From: Pseudolabrys taiwanensis
GTDB taxonomy: Bacteria > Pseudomonadota > Alphaproteobacteria > Rhizobiales > Xanthobacteraceae
Length of the DNA stretch: 64,000 nt
Reading direction: 5' to 3'
Assembly (NCBI RefSeq): GCF_003367395.1
Contig: NZ_CP031417.1
Span: forward strand, 2,418,001-2,482,000
Both the position numbers and the translations under genes were made by a program. The notes beneath the pieces were generated by a model that searched no databases, was not told the DNA's origin, and worked only from the letters and a program-made list of their open reading frames with translations. Within the stretch, counting starts at the first letter, position 1. Each line of letters opens with the position of its first letter. Of the stretch, positions 18,336 through 26,047 are shown in pieces.

Positions 18336-18853
18336 TGCTGACCGCACCGAACGCGCCGGCCAAGACGCCGCTCGACCCCGCCCTCCGCCGCGATCTTGCT
18401 TTCGCCGTGCAGGAATTCAATGCCGACTACGCCGATACGCTCGACCGCGGCGACATCGAGGCGTGGCCGGCCTTCTTCACGGAAGACGGCATCTATCGGC
18501 TGATCGCGCGCGACAATGCCGACTCCACGCTGCCCCTGTCGCTGATGTCCTGCGAAGGCATGGGCATGCTCAAGGACCGCGCTTACGCCATCGCCCACAC
18601 CGAGATGTTCGCGCCGCGCTACGTGATGCATCACATCACGCCCGTGCGCGTCACCGACTTCGACGGCGAGATCATCACGGCGCAGGCGAACTACATCATT
18701 CTGGAGACGCTGGTGGACGAACCGACGCGGCTCCTGCAGTGCGGCAAATACCGTGACAAGTTTCTGATGCAGGGCGACAGGCTGCTGCTGAAAGAACGCA
18801 ACTGTATCTACGACACCGTCCTGGTGCCGACCTGCATCGTCTATCCGCCTTGA
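18332..18853 (+). CDS. Ring-hydroxylating oxygenase, beta subunit
   Basis: This 173-residue protein has the NTF2/SnoaL-like fold of oxygenase beta subunits, with the LDRGDIEAWPAFFTEDGIYRL segment near residues 35-55 and the typical ARDNA and RYVMHHITPVRV strands. Beta subunits are structural partners of the alpha3beta3 hexamer. Its start overlaps the alpha stop (ATGA), so the two are likely made in equal amounts. Confidence 0.9.
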   Translation: MMLTAPNAPAKTPLDPALRRDLAFAVQEFNADYADTLDRGDIEAWPAFFTEDGIYRLIARDNADSTLPLSLMSCEGMGMLKDRAYAIAHTEMFAPRYVMHHITPVRVTDFDGEIITAQANYIILETLVDEPTRLLQCGKYRDKFLMQGDRLLLKERNCIYDTVLVPTCIVYPP

Positions 18854-18927
18854 TCTGACTGCCCTGCGTGCAGCCGGCGCGCATGCTGTTTCACCTCACG
18901 CATGACCCAAGACACGGAGACAAATAC

Positions 18928-19962
18928 ATGCTGCGCCGAACTGTAGAACATTGCCTCACATGGGCTCGTGGCGGCCTCGTCGCCGCCGTCGCGCTCACCG
19001 CCGTTGCCGCGCCGGCCAAGGCCGCCGATACGCTGACGATGCGGCTCGAATGGTCGGCCTACGTCATGCACCTGCCCTTCTATCTCGCGATGGAAAAGGG
19101 CTGGTTCAAGGCGGCCGACCTCGACATCCAGATGGAAGACGGCAACGGCTCGATCACGATGGTTCAGCTCGTCGGCAACGGCAAGTTCGACCTCGGCCAC
19201 GGCGCGTTGTCGTCGGCGGCGGTCGGCGCGTCCAAGGGTCTGCCGATCATCGCCGTCGCGGAATATCTGCAGAAAAGCCCGTTGGGCATCATTTACGACG
19301 CCAAGCTCGACATCAAATCGATGAAGGACTTCGTCGGCAAGAAGATGATCTATACGCCGGCGTCGTTTGAATCGCCGTTCCTGGAGCCGTTCTTCGCCCA
19401 GAACGGCGTGTCGTACAGCAGCCTCAATCTGGTTGGCGTCGAAGCCTCGGCCAAGATGTCGACCTACATGACCGGCGGCGCCGACGCCTTCATCACCACG
19501 GTGCCGGCCGACTTTCCGCGCGTCGCGGAAAAGCGTCCGTCGAAGGCGGTGCTGTTCGCCGATTACGGCATGAACCTGCCGACCTTCGGCATCGTCGCCA
19601 ACACGGAAGCGCTGAAGAAGAAGGGTCCCGCGATCAAGCGCTTCGTCAGCGTCGTATCGGCCGCCTGGGCCTACATCATCGACGGCCACGCCGAAGAAGC
19701 GGCCAAGGCCGTAATGAAGCTGCGCCCGAACGCCGCGACCACGGTCGAGCGGCTGGTCTCCGAGTTCAAGGAGCAGGCGCCCTACTTCGGCACCCAGGGC
19801 AAGACCACCTTCCCCGGCCCGCAAAGCGCCGAAGAATGGGCCAAGGCCATCAAGGTCATGGAAGCGGCCAAGGTGATTTCGCCCGGCTCCAAGCCCGAGA
19901 AGTACTTCACCAACGACTACGTCGACGCCGCCTACGGCAAGTCGATCGTGGCCGGCAAGTAA
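18928..19962 (+). CDS. ABC importer substrate-binding protein (NMT1/SsuA-like)
   Basis: This 344-residue periplasmic protein captures the substrate for the importer encoded by the next two genes. A signal peptide spans residues 1-32 (GGLVAAVALTAVAAPAKA). The mature protein begins TLTMRLEWSAYVMHLPFYLAMEKGWF, typical of the NitT/TauT/SsuA/THI5 group. The ATG at 18928 is preferred over the GTG at 18868 because it starts the signal peptide and follows a CGGAGA site. The ATPase gene follows 13 bp after its stop. The operon context suggests an aromatic or N-containing ligand. Confidence 0.88.
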   Translation: MLRRTVEHCLTWARGGLVAAVALTAVAAPAKAADTLTMRLEWSAYVMHLPFYLAMEKGWFKAADLDIQMEDGNGSITMVQLVGNGKFDLGHGALSSAAVGASKGLPIIAVAEYLQKSPLGIIYDAKLDIKSMKDFVGKKMIYTPASFESPFLEPFFAQNGVSYSSLNLVGVEASAKMSTYMTGGADAFITTVPADFPRVAEKRPSKAVLFADYGMNLPTFGIVANTEALKKKGPAIKRFVSVVSAAWAYIIDGHAEEAAKAVMKLRPNAATTVERLVSEFKEQAPYFGTQGKTTFPGPQSAEEWAKAIKVMEAAKVISPGSKPEKYFTNDYVDAAYGKSIVAGK

Positions 19963-19975
19963 CGGCGCACCGGCA

Positions 19976-20800
19976 ATGGCGTTGGCCGCGACATCGGAGC
20001 CCGTGAGCACCTTGAAGGACGTTGCGCCGGCGGCGCGACAGCCTGCCATCGAGATCGACGCGGTGGGCAAGGTCTATCATTCATCCGATGGCGCGGTCAC
20101 CGCGCTCGGCTCGGTCAGTCTCGACATCTACCCGGGCGAGTTCATCAGCCTGCTCGGGCCGAGCGGCTGCGGCAAGACCACCTTGCTGCGTATCGTTGCC
20201 GGCCTCGAGGACGCCTCGACCGGCCACGTGCATCTGCGCGGCCGCGGCCTCGACGGCCTCGGCTTCGTCTTCCAGCGCGACGTGCTGGTGAACTGGCGCA
20301 CCATCATCGACAACGTGCTGCTGCCGATCGACTTCAAGAACAAGAAACCGAAGGCCTATCGCGAAAAGGCCCAGCAACTGCTGGCGACCTTCGGCCTCAA
20401 GGGCTTCGAGAACAAGCGGCCGTGGGAATTGTCCGGCGGCATGCGCCAGCGCGCCGCGATCTGCCGCGCGCTGATCGACGATCCCGAACTGCTGTTGATG
20501 GACGAGCCGTTCGGCGCGCTCGACGCGCTGACGCGCGACGAGCTGAACGTCGAGCTGCAGAGCCTGTGGCAGAAGACCGCCAAGACCGCTTTGTTCGTCA
20601 CGCACAGCATCTCCGAGGCCGTGTTCCTGTCCGACCGCGTGGTCGTCGTTTCCGACAAGCCGGGCCGCATCGTCGAGGTGCTCGACATCGATTTCCCGCG
20701 GCCGCGCTCGCTCGATATCCGCGAGGAGCCGAAATTCGGGCAGTACAGCCGGCATCTGCGTGGTCTGCTCGAGCAGCACGGGGCCTTCCGCAAGGATTGA
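19976..20800 (+). CDS. ABC importer ATPase
   Basis: This 274-residue ATPase powers the importer. It has Walker A GPSGCGKT (61-68), signature LSGGMRQ (152-158) and Walker B LLLMDEP (172-178) followed by FGALDAL. It is of the SsuB/TauB kind. The permease starts 3 bp after its stop. Confidence 0.93.
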   Translation: MALAATSEPVSTLKDVAPAARQPAIEIDAVGKVYHSSDGAVTALGSVSLDIYPGEFISLLGPSGCGKTTLLRIVAGLEDASTGHVHLRGRGLDGLGFVFQRDVLVNWRTIIDNVLLPIDFKNKKPKAYREKAQQLLATFGLKGFENKRPWELSGGMRQRAAICRALIDDPELLLMDEPFGALDALTRDELNVELQSLWQKTAKTALFVTHSISEAVFLSDRVVVVSDKPGRIVEVLDIDFPRPRSLDIREEPKFGQYSRHLRGLLEQHGAFRKD

Positions 20801-20803
20801 CGC

Positions 20804-21613
20804 ATGAACGCGCTTCGCAAGCTCCCGATCCCGACCGAGCTTTGGACGCTCGCCGCGTTGCTGCTGGTGTGGCAGGCCGCGGTCTCGCTGTTCAATGTGC
20901 CGGAAATTCTCGTGCCCGGCGTCAACGTCGTGTTCGACGAGATCGTCTCGCATCCCGATTTCTACTTCGTTCAGTCGATGCACACTCTGTCGAACACGGT
21001 CGTGGCCTTCGTGCTGTCGGTCGTCTTCGGCGTCGGACTGGCGGTCGCGATCGTCTACTCCCCGCTGCTGGAGAAGACGCTCTATACGGTGCTCGTCGCG
21101 CTCAACAACGTGCCCAAGGTCGCGCTGGCGCCGCTGTTCGTCATCTGGCTCGGCACCGGCAATGCCTCGAAGATCGCCATGGGCATCATGATCTCGATCT
21201 TCGCCATCGTCATCGACGCGGTGCTCGGCCTGCGTTCGCTGACGCCCGACATGATCGACCTCGGCCGTTCGATGCGCGGATCGGGCTTCAAGATGCTGAT
21301 CAAACTGCGGTTGCCGAACGCGCTGCCGAGCATCATCGCCGGCATGAAGGTGGCGATGTCGCTGTCGCTGGTCGGTGCCATCGTCGGCGAGTTCGTGGCC
21401 GCGCAAAGCGGGCTCGGCTTCGTCATTCTCAGCGCGCAAGGCATGTTCCGCACCGACCGCGTCTTCGCCGCGATCCTGCTGCTCGCACTGATCGGCACCG
21501 CGCTGTTCTACCTGATGGAATACCTCGAAAGCGTGCTGATCCCCTGGCACGAATCGCGCCGCGGTCACGCGCCGAAACCGGCTGTCGCGCCGCCGACGCC
21601 GAGCAAGGCCTGA
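20804..21613 (+). CDS. ABC importer permease
   Basis: This 269-residue inner-membrane permease of the SsuC/TauC group has about six hydrophobic spans. Its EAA loop reads LRLPNALPSIIAGMKVA, and the following SLVGAIVGEF is usual for the family. It directly follows the ATPase gene, so binding protein, ATPase and permease form one complete importer within the Rieske oxygenase operon. Confidence 0.92.
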   Translation: MNALRKLPIPTELWTLAALLLVWQAAVSLFNVPEILVPGVNVVFDEIVSHPDFYFVQSMHTLSNTVVAFVLSVVFGVGLAVAIVYSPLLEKTLYTVLVALNNVPKVALAPLFVIWLGTGNASKIAMGIMISIFAIVIDAVLGLRSLTPDMIDLGRSMRGSGFKMLIKLRLPNALPSIIAGMKVAMSLSLVGAIVGEFVAAQSGLGFVILSAQGMFRTDRVFAAILLLALIGTALFYLMEYLESVLIPWHESRRGHAPKPAVAPPTPSKA

Positions 21614-21666
21614 ACGGCCGCCGCACAATCACGCAACGTTACCGATCAACGAGAAGGAAAAACGAC

Positions 21667-22035
21667 ATGGCTTTGACAGCGCTGGCGGACAAGGGGAACG
21701 TCCTGCACATCTACGACTTCCGCGTTCAGCCGGGGATGGAAGACGAGTTCATCAAGCTGTTCGAGGAGTTCGACTACTCGGACGACAATCCGATGCACAA
21801 GTCCGACGCGCAGGTGCGCGACGGCGTGCTGTGCCGCGACACCAGCGATCCCGGCCGCTTCTTCCTGATCGGCGAGTGGAAGAGCATCGAGGAACACAAG
21901 AAGATCCTCAAGGTCGTCGCCGAGATGCGGCCGAAATTCGCGCTGCTGGTCGATGGCGGCCCGGCCAAGTTCCAGCCGATCTATGCCGAGGTCGTGTTGA
22001 GCACGCCGATCGAATACCTGCAGCCGAAGGGCTGA
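21667..22035 (+). CDS. Small ABM-fold (antibiotic biosynthesis monooxygenase-like) protein
   Basis: This 122-residue protein has the ferredoxin-like dimeric alpha/beta pattern of the ABM superfamily: LHIYDFRVQPGMEDEFIKLFEEF, then RFFLIGEWKSIEEHKKILK. Members include cofactor-free monooxygenases, isomerases and small-molecule binding proteins. It follows the permease by 53 bp, with GAGAAGGAAA before the ATG. The long frame running in from 20422 is a shadow of the ABC genes. Its role may be to act on the oxygenase product, but no specific activity can be assigned. Confidence 0.75.
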   Translation: MALTALADKGNVLHIYDFRVQPGMEDEFIKLFEEFDYSDDNPMHKSDAQVRDGVLCRDTSDPGRFFLIGEWKSIEEHKKILKVVAEMRPKFALLVDGGPAKFQPIYAEVVLSTPIEYLQPKG

Positions 22036-22078
22036 GCGACGTGACCACCGCCGCCGAGCGCGGGCCCCTGGCGCGCGC

Positions 22079-23662
22079 ATGACTCTCCGTTGGCCACCCG
22101 AGGGCAGCGGCATGCGTCGCCCCACGATCGCGCGCGAGGTCGTCGCGACCTCGCAACCGCTCGCGGCGCAGGCCGGCCTGGCGATGCTGCGCCAGGGCGG
22201 CAACGCCGTCGACGCGGCGCTTGCCGCCGGCATTGCCTTGACCGTGGTCGAGCCGGCGTCGACCGGACTCGGCAGCGATGCGTTCGCGCTGGTGTGGGAT
22301 GGACGCACGGTCCACGCGCTCAATGGTTCGGGCGGCGCGCCGCGCGCCTGGACGCCGGATGTGCTGAAATCATGGTCCGGGATCGCGCCGCGCGGCTGGA
22401 ACAGCATCACCGTGCCCGGCATGGTGGCGCTGTGGCGCGATCTGTCGGAGCGCTTCGGCAGACTGCCTTTCGCCAAACTGTTTGAGCCCGCCATTGAATG
22501 GGCCGAAGCCGGCTTTCCGGTGTCGCCGAGCGTGGCCGATCGCTGGCAGGTGCAGGCCGCCGAGCTCGCGCCGCAGCCGGGCTTTGCCGACGCCTATATG
22601 CCCGGGGGCAAAGTGCCCGCCATCGGCCAGATCTTCCGGCTGCCGGCTTTGGCGCGCAGCCTGCAAGACATAGCCGAGACCAAAGGGCGCACGTTCTACG
22701 AAGGCCGCCTCGCCGAAGCGATGCTCGGCCACAGCCGCGCGCATGGCGGCCTCATGGCGGCTGAAGACCTTGCCAACCATCGCACCGACTGGGTGACGCC
22801 GCTGCAGGCCGACGTGCTCGGCCATACGCTCTACGAGATGCCGCCCAACAGCCAGGGCCTCGTCGTGCCGATGACGCTCGGCATCCTCGCGCATTGCGAT
22901 GTGGACATTGCCGACCTCGGCGGCGCCGCCAGCATCCATCTGCAGATCGAGGCTTTCAAATTGGCCGCCGCCGATGTCGCGCGCTATGTCGCCGATCCCG
23001 ATGCGATGCCGGTCCATGCCGAGGCGCTGCTGTCACCGGATTACCTCAAGACCCGTGCCAAGCTGATCGGCGATCGCGCGCAAACATACCAAGCCGGCCT
23101 GCCGGTCGATGGCGGCACGGTGGTCGTGACCGCCGGCGACCGCGACGGCATGATGGTGTCGCTGCTGCAATCGAACTTCGTCGGCTTCGGTTCGGGCGTC
23201 GTCGTGCCCGACACAGGCATCAGCCTGCATAACCGCGCCGGCTCCTTCACCTTCAAGGAAGGCCACCCGAACGCCCCCGCGCCCGGCAAACGGCCGCTGC
23301 ACACGTTGCTGCCGGCCATGGTGTTCAAGGACGGCGCGCCGCTGATAAGCCTCGGCGTCACCGGCGGCAACATGCAGCCGCAGGGCCACGTGCAATTGCT
23401 GTTGCGCGTGCTCGCCGCGAACAGCGAGCCGCAGAGCGCCATCGAAGCGGCGCGCTATCGCTACATGGCGGACATGGCCATCAACCTTGAGGACCGCGTC
23501 GACGACGCGGTGAAGACACAGCTGGCCGCGCGCGGTCATGTCATCAAGCCGATGCCGCCGGGCTACATGGATTTCGGCTCGGCGCAGATCGTCTACCGGC
23601 TCGGCGAGAGCTGGCTGGCCGCGACGGACAACCGCAAAGACGGCGCCGCTATCGGCTGGTGA
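22079..23662 (+). CDS. Gamma-glutamyltransferase-like Ntn hydrolase, cytoplasmic
   Basis: This 527-residue protein belongs to the gamma-glutamyltransferase/acylase family of self-cleaving Ntn hydrolases, in the YwrD-like branch. The likely autoprocessing nucleophile is Thr347 in DGGTVVVTAGDRDG, followed by SLLQSNFVGFGSG, and the large-subunit opening REVVATSQPLAAQAGLAMLRQGGNAVDAAL is present. There is no signal peptide, unlike E. coli periplasmic GGT, so it should work in the cytoplasm. The ATG at 22112 after GAGGGC is an equally good start. Its place in a Rieske oxygenase operon suggests hydrolysis of a gamma-glutamyl or acyl amide of the pathway substrate. Confidence 0.85.
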   Translation: MTLRWPPEGSGMRRPTIAREVVATSQPLAAQAGLAMLRQGGNAVDAALAAGIALTVVEPASTGLGSDAFALVWDGRTVHALNGSGGAPRAWTPDVLKSWSGIAPRGWNSITVPGMVALWRDLSERFGRLPFAKLFEPAIEWAEAGFPVSPSVADRWQVQAAELAPQPGFADAYMPGGKVPAIGQIFRLPALARSLQDIAETKGRTFYEGRLAEAMLGHSRAHGGLMAAEDLANHRTDWVTPLQADVLGHTLYEMPPNSQGLVVPMTLGILAHCDVDIADLGGAASIHLQIEAFKLAAADVARYVADPDAMPVHAEALLSPDYLKTRAKLIGDRAQTYQAGLPVDGGTVVVTAGDRDGMMVSLLQSNFVGFGSGVVVPDTGISLHNRAGSFTFKEGHPNAPAPGKRPLHTLLPAMVFKDGAPLISLGVTGGNMQPQGHVQLLLRVLAANSEPQSAIEAARYRYMADMAINLEDRVDDAVKTQLAARGHVIKPMPPGYMDFGSAQIVYRLGESWLAATDNRKDGAAIGW

Positions 23663-23712
23663 CGGCGCCGCAAGGCACTCAACGACAGACTCACAAGAAG
23701 ACGGGGATCGAT

Positions 23713-24024
23713 ATGGCGTGGCATGCAGTGGCGAAGGCGGACGACGTGCAGGAGGGCAAGGTGCTCGCCGCGTCGGCCGCGGATAAAATGATCGCCCTCT
23801 ACCGGATCGACGGCACCTTTTACGCCACCTCCGATATCTGCACGCACGCCTTCGCGCTGCTGTCGGATGGTTATCTCGACGGCGACTGCATCGAATGCCC
23901 GATCCATCAGGCCCTGTTTCATGTGCCAACAGGCGAAGTCCGCGCCGAGCCGGCGACCGAACCGTTGCGGACCTTCCCGGTGAAGGTCGACGGCGAGATG
24001 CTGATGGTCGAGATCACCGACTGA
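23713..24024 (+). CDS. Rieske [2Fe-2S] ferredoxin for the ring-hydroxylating oxygenase
   Basis: This 103-residue electron carrier has one Rieske motif, Cys43-Thr-His45 and Cys62-Pro-Ile-His65. Such NirD/CarAc-like ferredoxins feed electrons to oxygenase alpha subunits. I placed the start at the ATG at 23713 (MAWHAVAKADD), where homology begins; a GTG at 23659 overlapping the previous stop would add 18 unlikely residues. It is the last gene of the operon and a 10-bp-arm hairpin follows. No ferredoxin reductase gene is present in the window. Confidence 0.9.
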   Translation: MAWHAVAKADDVQEGKVLAASAADKMIALYRIDGTFYATSDICTHAFALLSDGYLDGDCIECPIHQALFHVPTGEVRAEPATEPLRTFPVKVDGEMLMVEITD

Positions 24025-24053
24025 TCCGAAGGCGCGCGCCGATACGCGCTCTT

Positions 24054-24077
24054 AACCGCGCTGCCTCCAGCGCGGTT
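24054..24077 (+). terminator. Hairpin after the Rieske oxygenase operon
   Basis: The perfect 10-bp arms AACCGCGCTG (24054-24063) and CAGCGCGGTT (24068-24077) with a CCTC loop lie 30 bp after the ferredoxin stop. There is no immediate T-tract, although CAAATTTTC follows at about 24087, so this is either a weak intrinsic terminator or an mRNA 3'-end stabiliser. Confidence 0.5.
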
Positions 24078-24270
24078 CGCGCCGTTCAAATTTTCGCGCT
24101 GTCTAAAAGCCCTGACTTACCAGGGCCTTGGCTTGGTAGCGGGGAGGGATTTATGATTGGCGCCTAAGTTATTGATTTCATTGATGTCACGATAGGACGA
24201 TATGCCCAGTACCCCCGCGATACCCCCGCCTTTTTAAGGACAATGGGACGGGCTGGGACGGTTGGCGGTA

Positions 24271-24289
24271 GATTCTCCCCATGAGAATC
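24271..24289 (+). promoter_or_regulatory. Inverted repeat across the PIN gene start codon
   Basis: GATTCTC (24271-24277) and GAGAATC (24283-24289) flank CCCAT and so enclose the ATG at 24281. The repeat could be an autoregulatory operator, as in VapBC-type systems, or an RNA hairpin that hides the start codon. A second in-frame ATG follows at 24290. Confidence 0.45.
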
Positions 24290-24724
24290 ATGCTCGACAC
24301 CAACATCTTCGACGCGCTGGTGGCCGACCCGTCGACGTTGGCGAAGCTGCTTGCCGCGGTGGCTGAAGGTCGCATGACGATCCTGTCCACCCACATTCAG
24401 CGCGACCAACTCGGCCGCATCCCTGACGACGAAAAGCGCGCGAAGGTGCTGGCGATACCGACCGAGCAGATCGCGACCAGCGGCGCCGTCTGGGATGTGT
24501 CGCGATGGGGCGAAGCGACGTGGGGCGACACCGCCACGAACCAGGCCCTCGACCAGTTGATCGGCGGAAACGTCCGCCATGCGCCTGACGCCCTAATCGG
24601 CGTCACCGCGGCCCACCACGTCGACCTGCTGGTGACCGAGGACGCAAGGCTGACGAGTCGGCTTGGTCGGTCGGCGCTGGGGCTGAAGGTTGGCGGCTAC
24701 CAGGAACTGGTCGCGCTGCTGTGA
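24281..24724 (+). CDS. PIN-domain protein (putative ribonuclease), no visible antitoxin
   Basis: This 147-residue protein is a PIN-domain nuclease. It opens MRIMLDTNIFDALV, with the metal-binding Asp6, and keeps acidic residues at Asp42, Asp103 (APDALIGVTAA) and Asp121 (LLVTEDARL), spaced as expected for a magnesium-dependent active site. Many PIN proteins are VapC toxins encoded with a small antitoxin, but the 130 bp upstream encode nothing convincing, so this one is solitary. It lies within the tRNA-bounded mini-island and ends 1 bp from the convergent neighbour. A role in defence, RNA decay or a decayed toxin system are all possible. Confidence 0.75.
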   Translation: MRIMLDTNIFDALVADPSTLAKLLAAVAEGRMTILSTHIQRDQLGRIPDDEKRAKVLAIPTEQIATSGAVWDVSRWGEATWGDTATNQALDQLIGGNVRHAPDALIGVTAAHHVDLLVTEDARLTSRLGRSALGLKVGGYQELVALL

Positions 24725-24725
24725 G

Positions 24726-25265
24726 CTACCCGAATAGTCCGCGGCGTCGCGGTTCGGTCTGCGGCTTCGCCACGCTTGGCTGCGCTCGATTAAAGCTCAC
24801 GCTGGCCCGCAGCACATGCAGCACCTTCCGCTTAGTCACGTCCCACTGGAATGCTATCACGTCATTGGTGACCGGCGCGATCTCCAACTGCACCATACAT
24901 GTCCGCCAGGTGTGCTCGCGGGCTTGCAGCCACACCTCATCGAACAGCGTTTCCGGCATCCACCACCAGCCATGAAGCATGGCGTCCATGCCCGGTAGAT
25001 CCGCGTCGGGTGGTGAGGCTGACGCGTAGGCGATCGTTCCGATACCGCGTTCGAGCGGATAGTCCTTCGGCTTATACTCGCCGCGGATCAGGCCCATGTT
25101 CACCGACAGCGAGCCGAGATCGTCGCCGACTAGTTCGAAGTAATGATCGGTCTGCGGACGGCCGGTGAAGCCGAATTGCCGTTGCGGCCACTTCCCATCT
25201 TCGCTGTGCGAGACTGTTTGGCCCCACGAAGACACATCAATCGATAAGCCGATGCTATCGATCAT
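24726..25265 (-). CDS. Unknown protein, 179 residues, island-encoded
   Basis: I do not recognise this protein. It is soluble-looking, without signal peptide or membrane span. It is rich in aromatic residues in the middle (HGWWWMPETLFDEVWLQAREHTW, about residues 98-120) and has a basic tail (TEPRRRGLFG). A GGAG site lies 8 bp before the ATG, which supports translation. It sits between the PIN gene and the tRNA-Met gene within the putative mini-island, the position often taken by an integrase, but it shows no integrase motifs. Confidence 0.6.
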   Translation of the reverse strand: MIDSIGLSIDVSSWGQTVSHSEDGKWPQRQFGFTGRPQTDHYFELVGDDLGSLSVNMGLIRGEYKPKDYPLERGIGTIAYASASPPDADLPGMDAMLHGWWWMPETLFDEVWLQAREHTWRTCMVQLEIAPVTNDVIAFQWDVTKRKVLHVLRASVSFNRAQPSVAKPQTEPRRRGLFG

Positions 25266-25462
25266 GAGAAAGGCTCCAGATCACGAACCGACCGGCGAGA
25301 CCTAGGTAATGACCAGATTCTTCAGCCTGCCCGTCACGCTGAGGCGGGTGCCTCGGCTGCCAAAAAACACTGCAGCTAAATCAGTACCTTAGCGGGGGCC
25401 GTCTCCGACGCCCATCTTCGTGCACACTAAAAAATCTAATGATACCGAGGACTTAATTTAGG

Positions 25463-25539
25463 TGGTAGCGGGGGAGGGACTCGAACCCCCGACCTACGGA
25501 TTATGATTCCGCCGCTCTAACCAGCTGAGCTACCCCGCC
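25463..25539 (-). tRNA. tRNA-Met (anticodon CAT, elongator type)
   Basis: The minus strand folds as a complete cloverleaf: acceptor GGCGGGG pairing with CCCCGCT, D arm GCTC/GAGC, anticodon stem GCGGA/TCCGT with loop ATCATAA (anticodon CAT), T arm with TTCGAGT loop, and an encoded CCA end. The length is 77 nt. The elongator assignment rests on the normal D-loop and stem and the absence of initiator features such as three G:C pairs in the anticodon stem. A tRNA-Ile modified to read AUA also carries CAT and cannot be fully excluded. Its 3' end serves as the border of the mini-island. Confidence 0.93.
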
Positions 25540-25624
25540 ATTCCGAAACGCGCCGGAATAGAGCGCCGATATAGGGAGGCCGGACGAAGCCTGTCAAGCA
25601 AAGCCGACAGGCCTGTCCCCGTCC

Positions 25625-25984
25625 CTATTTCGGCTGGACGTTCGGGTCGCCGCCGGGGGAACCGGGCGGCGGGATCACCGGCATCGCGCCGCCGGGCGGG
25701 GTCGGCGCCTTGATCTCATCGTCGGAATGCGCGGGCGGGCAAATCACCCCGCCGGATTGAGCGAGCTTGTCGGTGAGGTTGCTGCTGCCGGCGTGGCCCG
25801 GCTCGCTGGGCGCGGCCTGGCCGGTCGTCGAGGGCACGTCGCTCGGCGCGCATTTCGTCGAATCGAGCCGCTCCGCGTTGGGCGCGACGGGCGCTTTGCT
25901 GGAGGGCGGCGTCTGCGCCACGGCGATGGCGGGAACGCCGAGTGCCAGCACGATGCCCACGAAGGCGCGTTTGCCGTATTTCAT
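25625..25984 (-). CDS. Small exported proline-rich protein of unknown function
   Basis: This 119-residue protein has a signal peptide (AFVGIVLALGVPAIAVAQ, cleavage near residue 24) followed by a low-complexity Pro/Ser/Ala region and a Gly-Pro-rich tail (PPGGAMPVIPPPGSPGGDP). Two cysteines (in TKCAPSD and VICPPAH) could form a disulfide in the periplasm. The start at 25984 fits the signal peptide; the frame extends to 26020. It may be the last gene of a minus-strand group with mnmA and the methyltransferase, 63 bp downstream of the latter. Confidence 0.7.
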   Translation of the reverse strand: MKYGKRAFVGIVLALGVPAIAVAQTPPSSKAPVAPNAERLDSTKCAPSDVPSTTGQAAPSEPGHAGSSNLTDKLAQSGGVICPPAHSDDEIKAPTPPGGAMPVIPPPGSPGGDPNVQPK

Positions 25985-26047
25985 GTCCGGTCCCCTGCTC
26001 TGCCATGACTGGCAGGACAACGGGACAACGCCACCAGCGGTTCCGCT

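Larger units (their letters stand above)
24134..25479. mobile_element. Mini genomic island bounded by tRNA-Met 3'-end repeats
   Basis: TGGTAGCGGGGGAGGGA at 25463-25479 is the 3' end of the tRNA-Met gene read on the plus strand. An almost identical copy, TGGTAGCGGGGAGGGA (one G fewer), lies at 24134-24149 in the same orientation. The interval lies on the side of the tRNA where elements using a tRNA 3' end as attB insert. It contains only a PIN-domain gene and an unknown gene, plus A+T-richer non-coding DNA (25,266-25,462). No integrase is left, so this is a remnant or a satellite-like insertion. Confidence 0.55.

Noticed and set aside
24150..24162. A second degenerate tRNA-Met gene at 24134-24162, suggested by TTATGATT after the repeat.
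   Set aside because: Only the 3' end is matched. The D arm, T-loop and acceptor complement are missing, so a tRNA-end repeat is the better reading.
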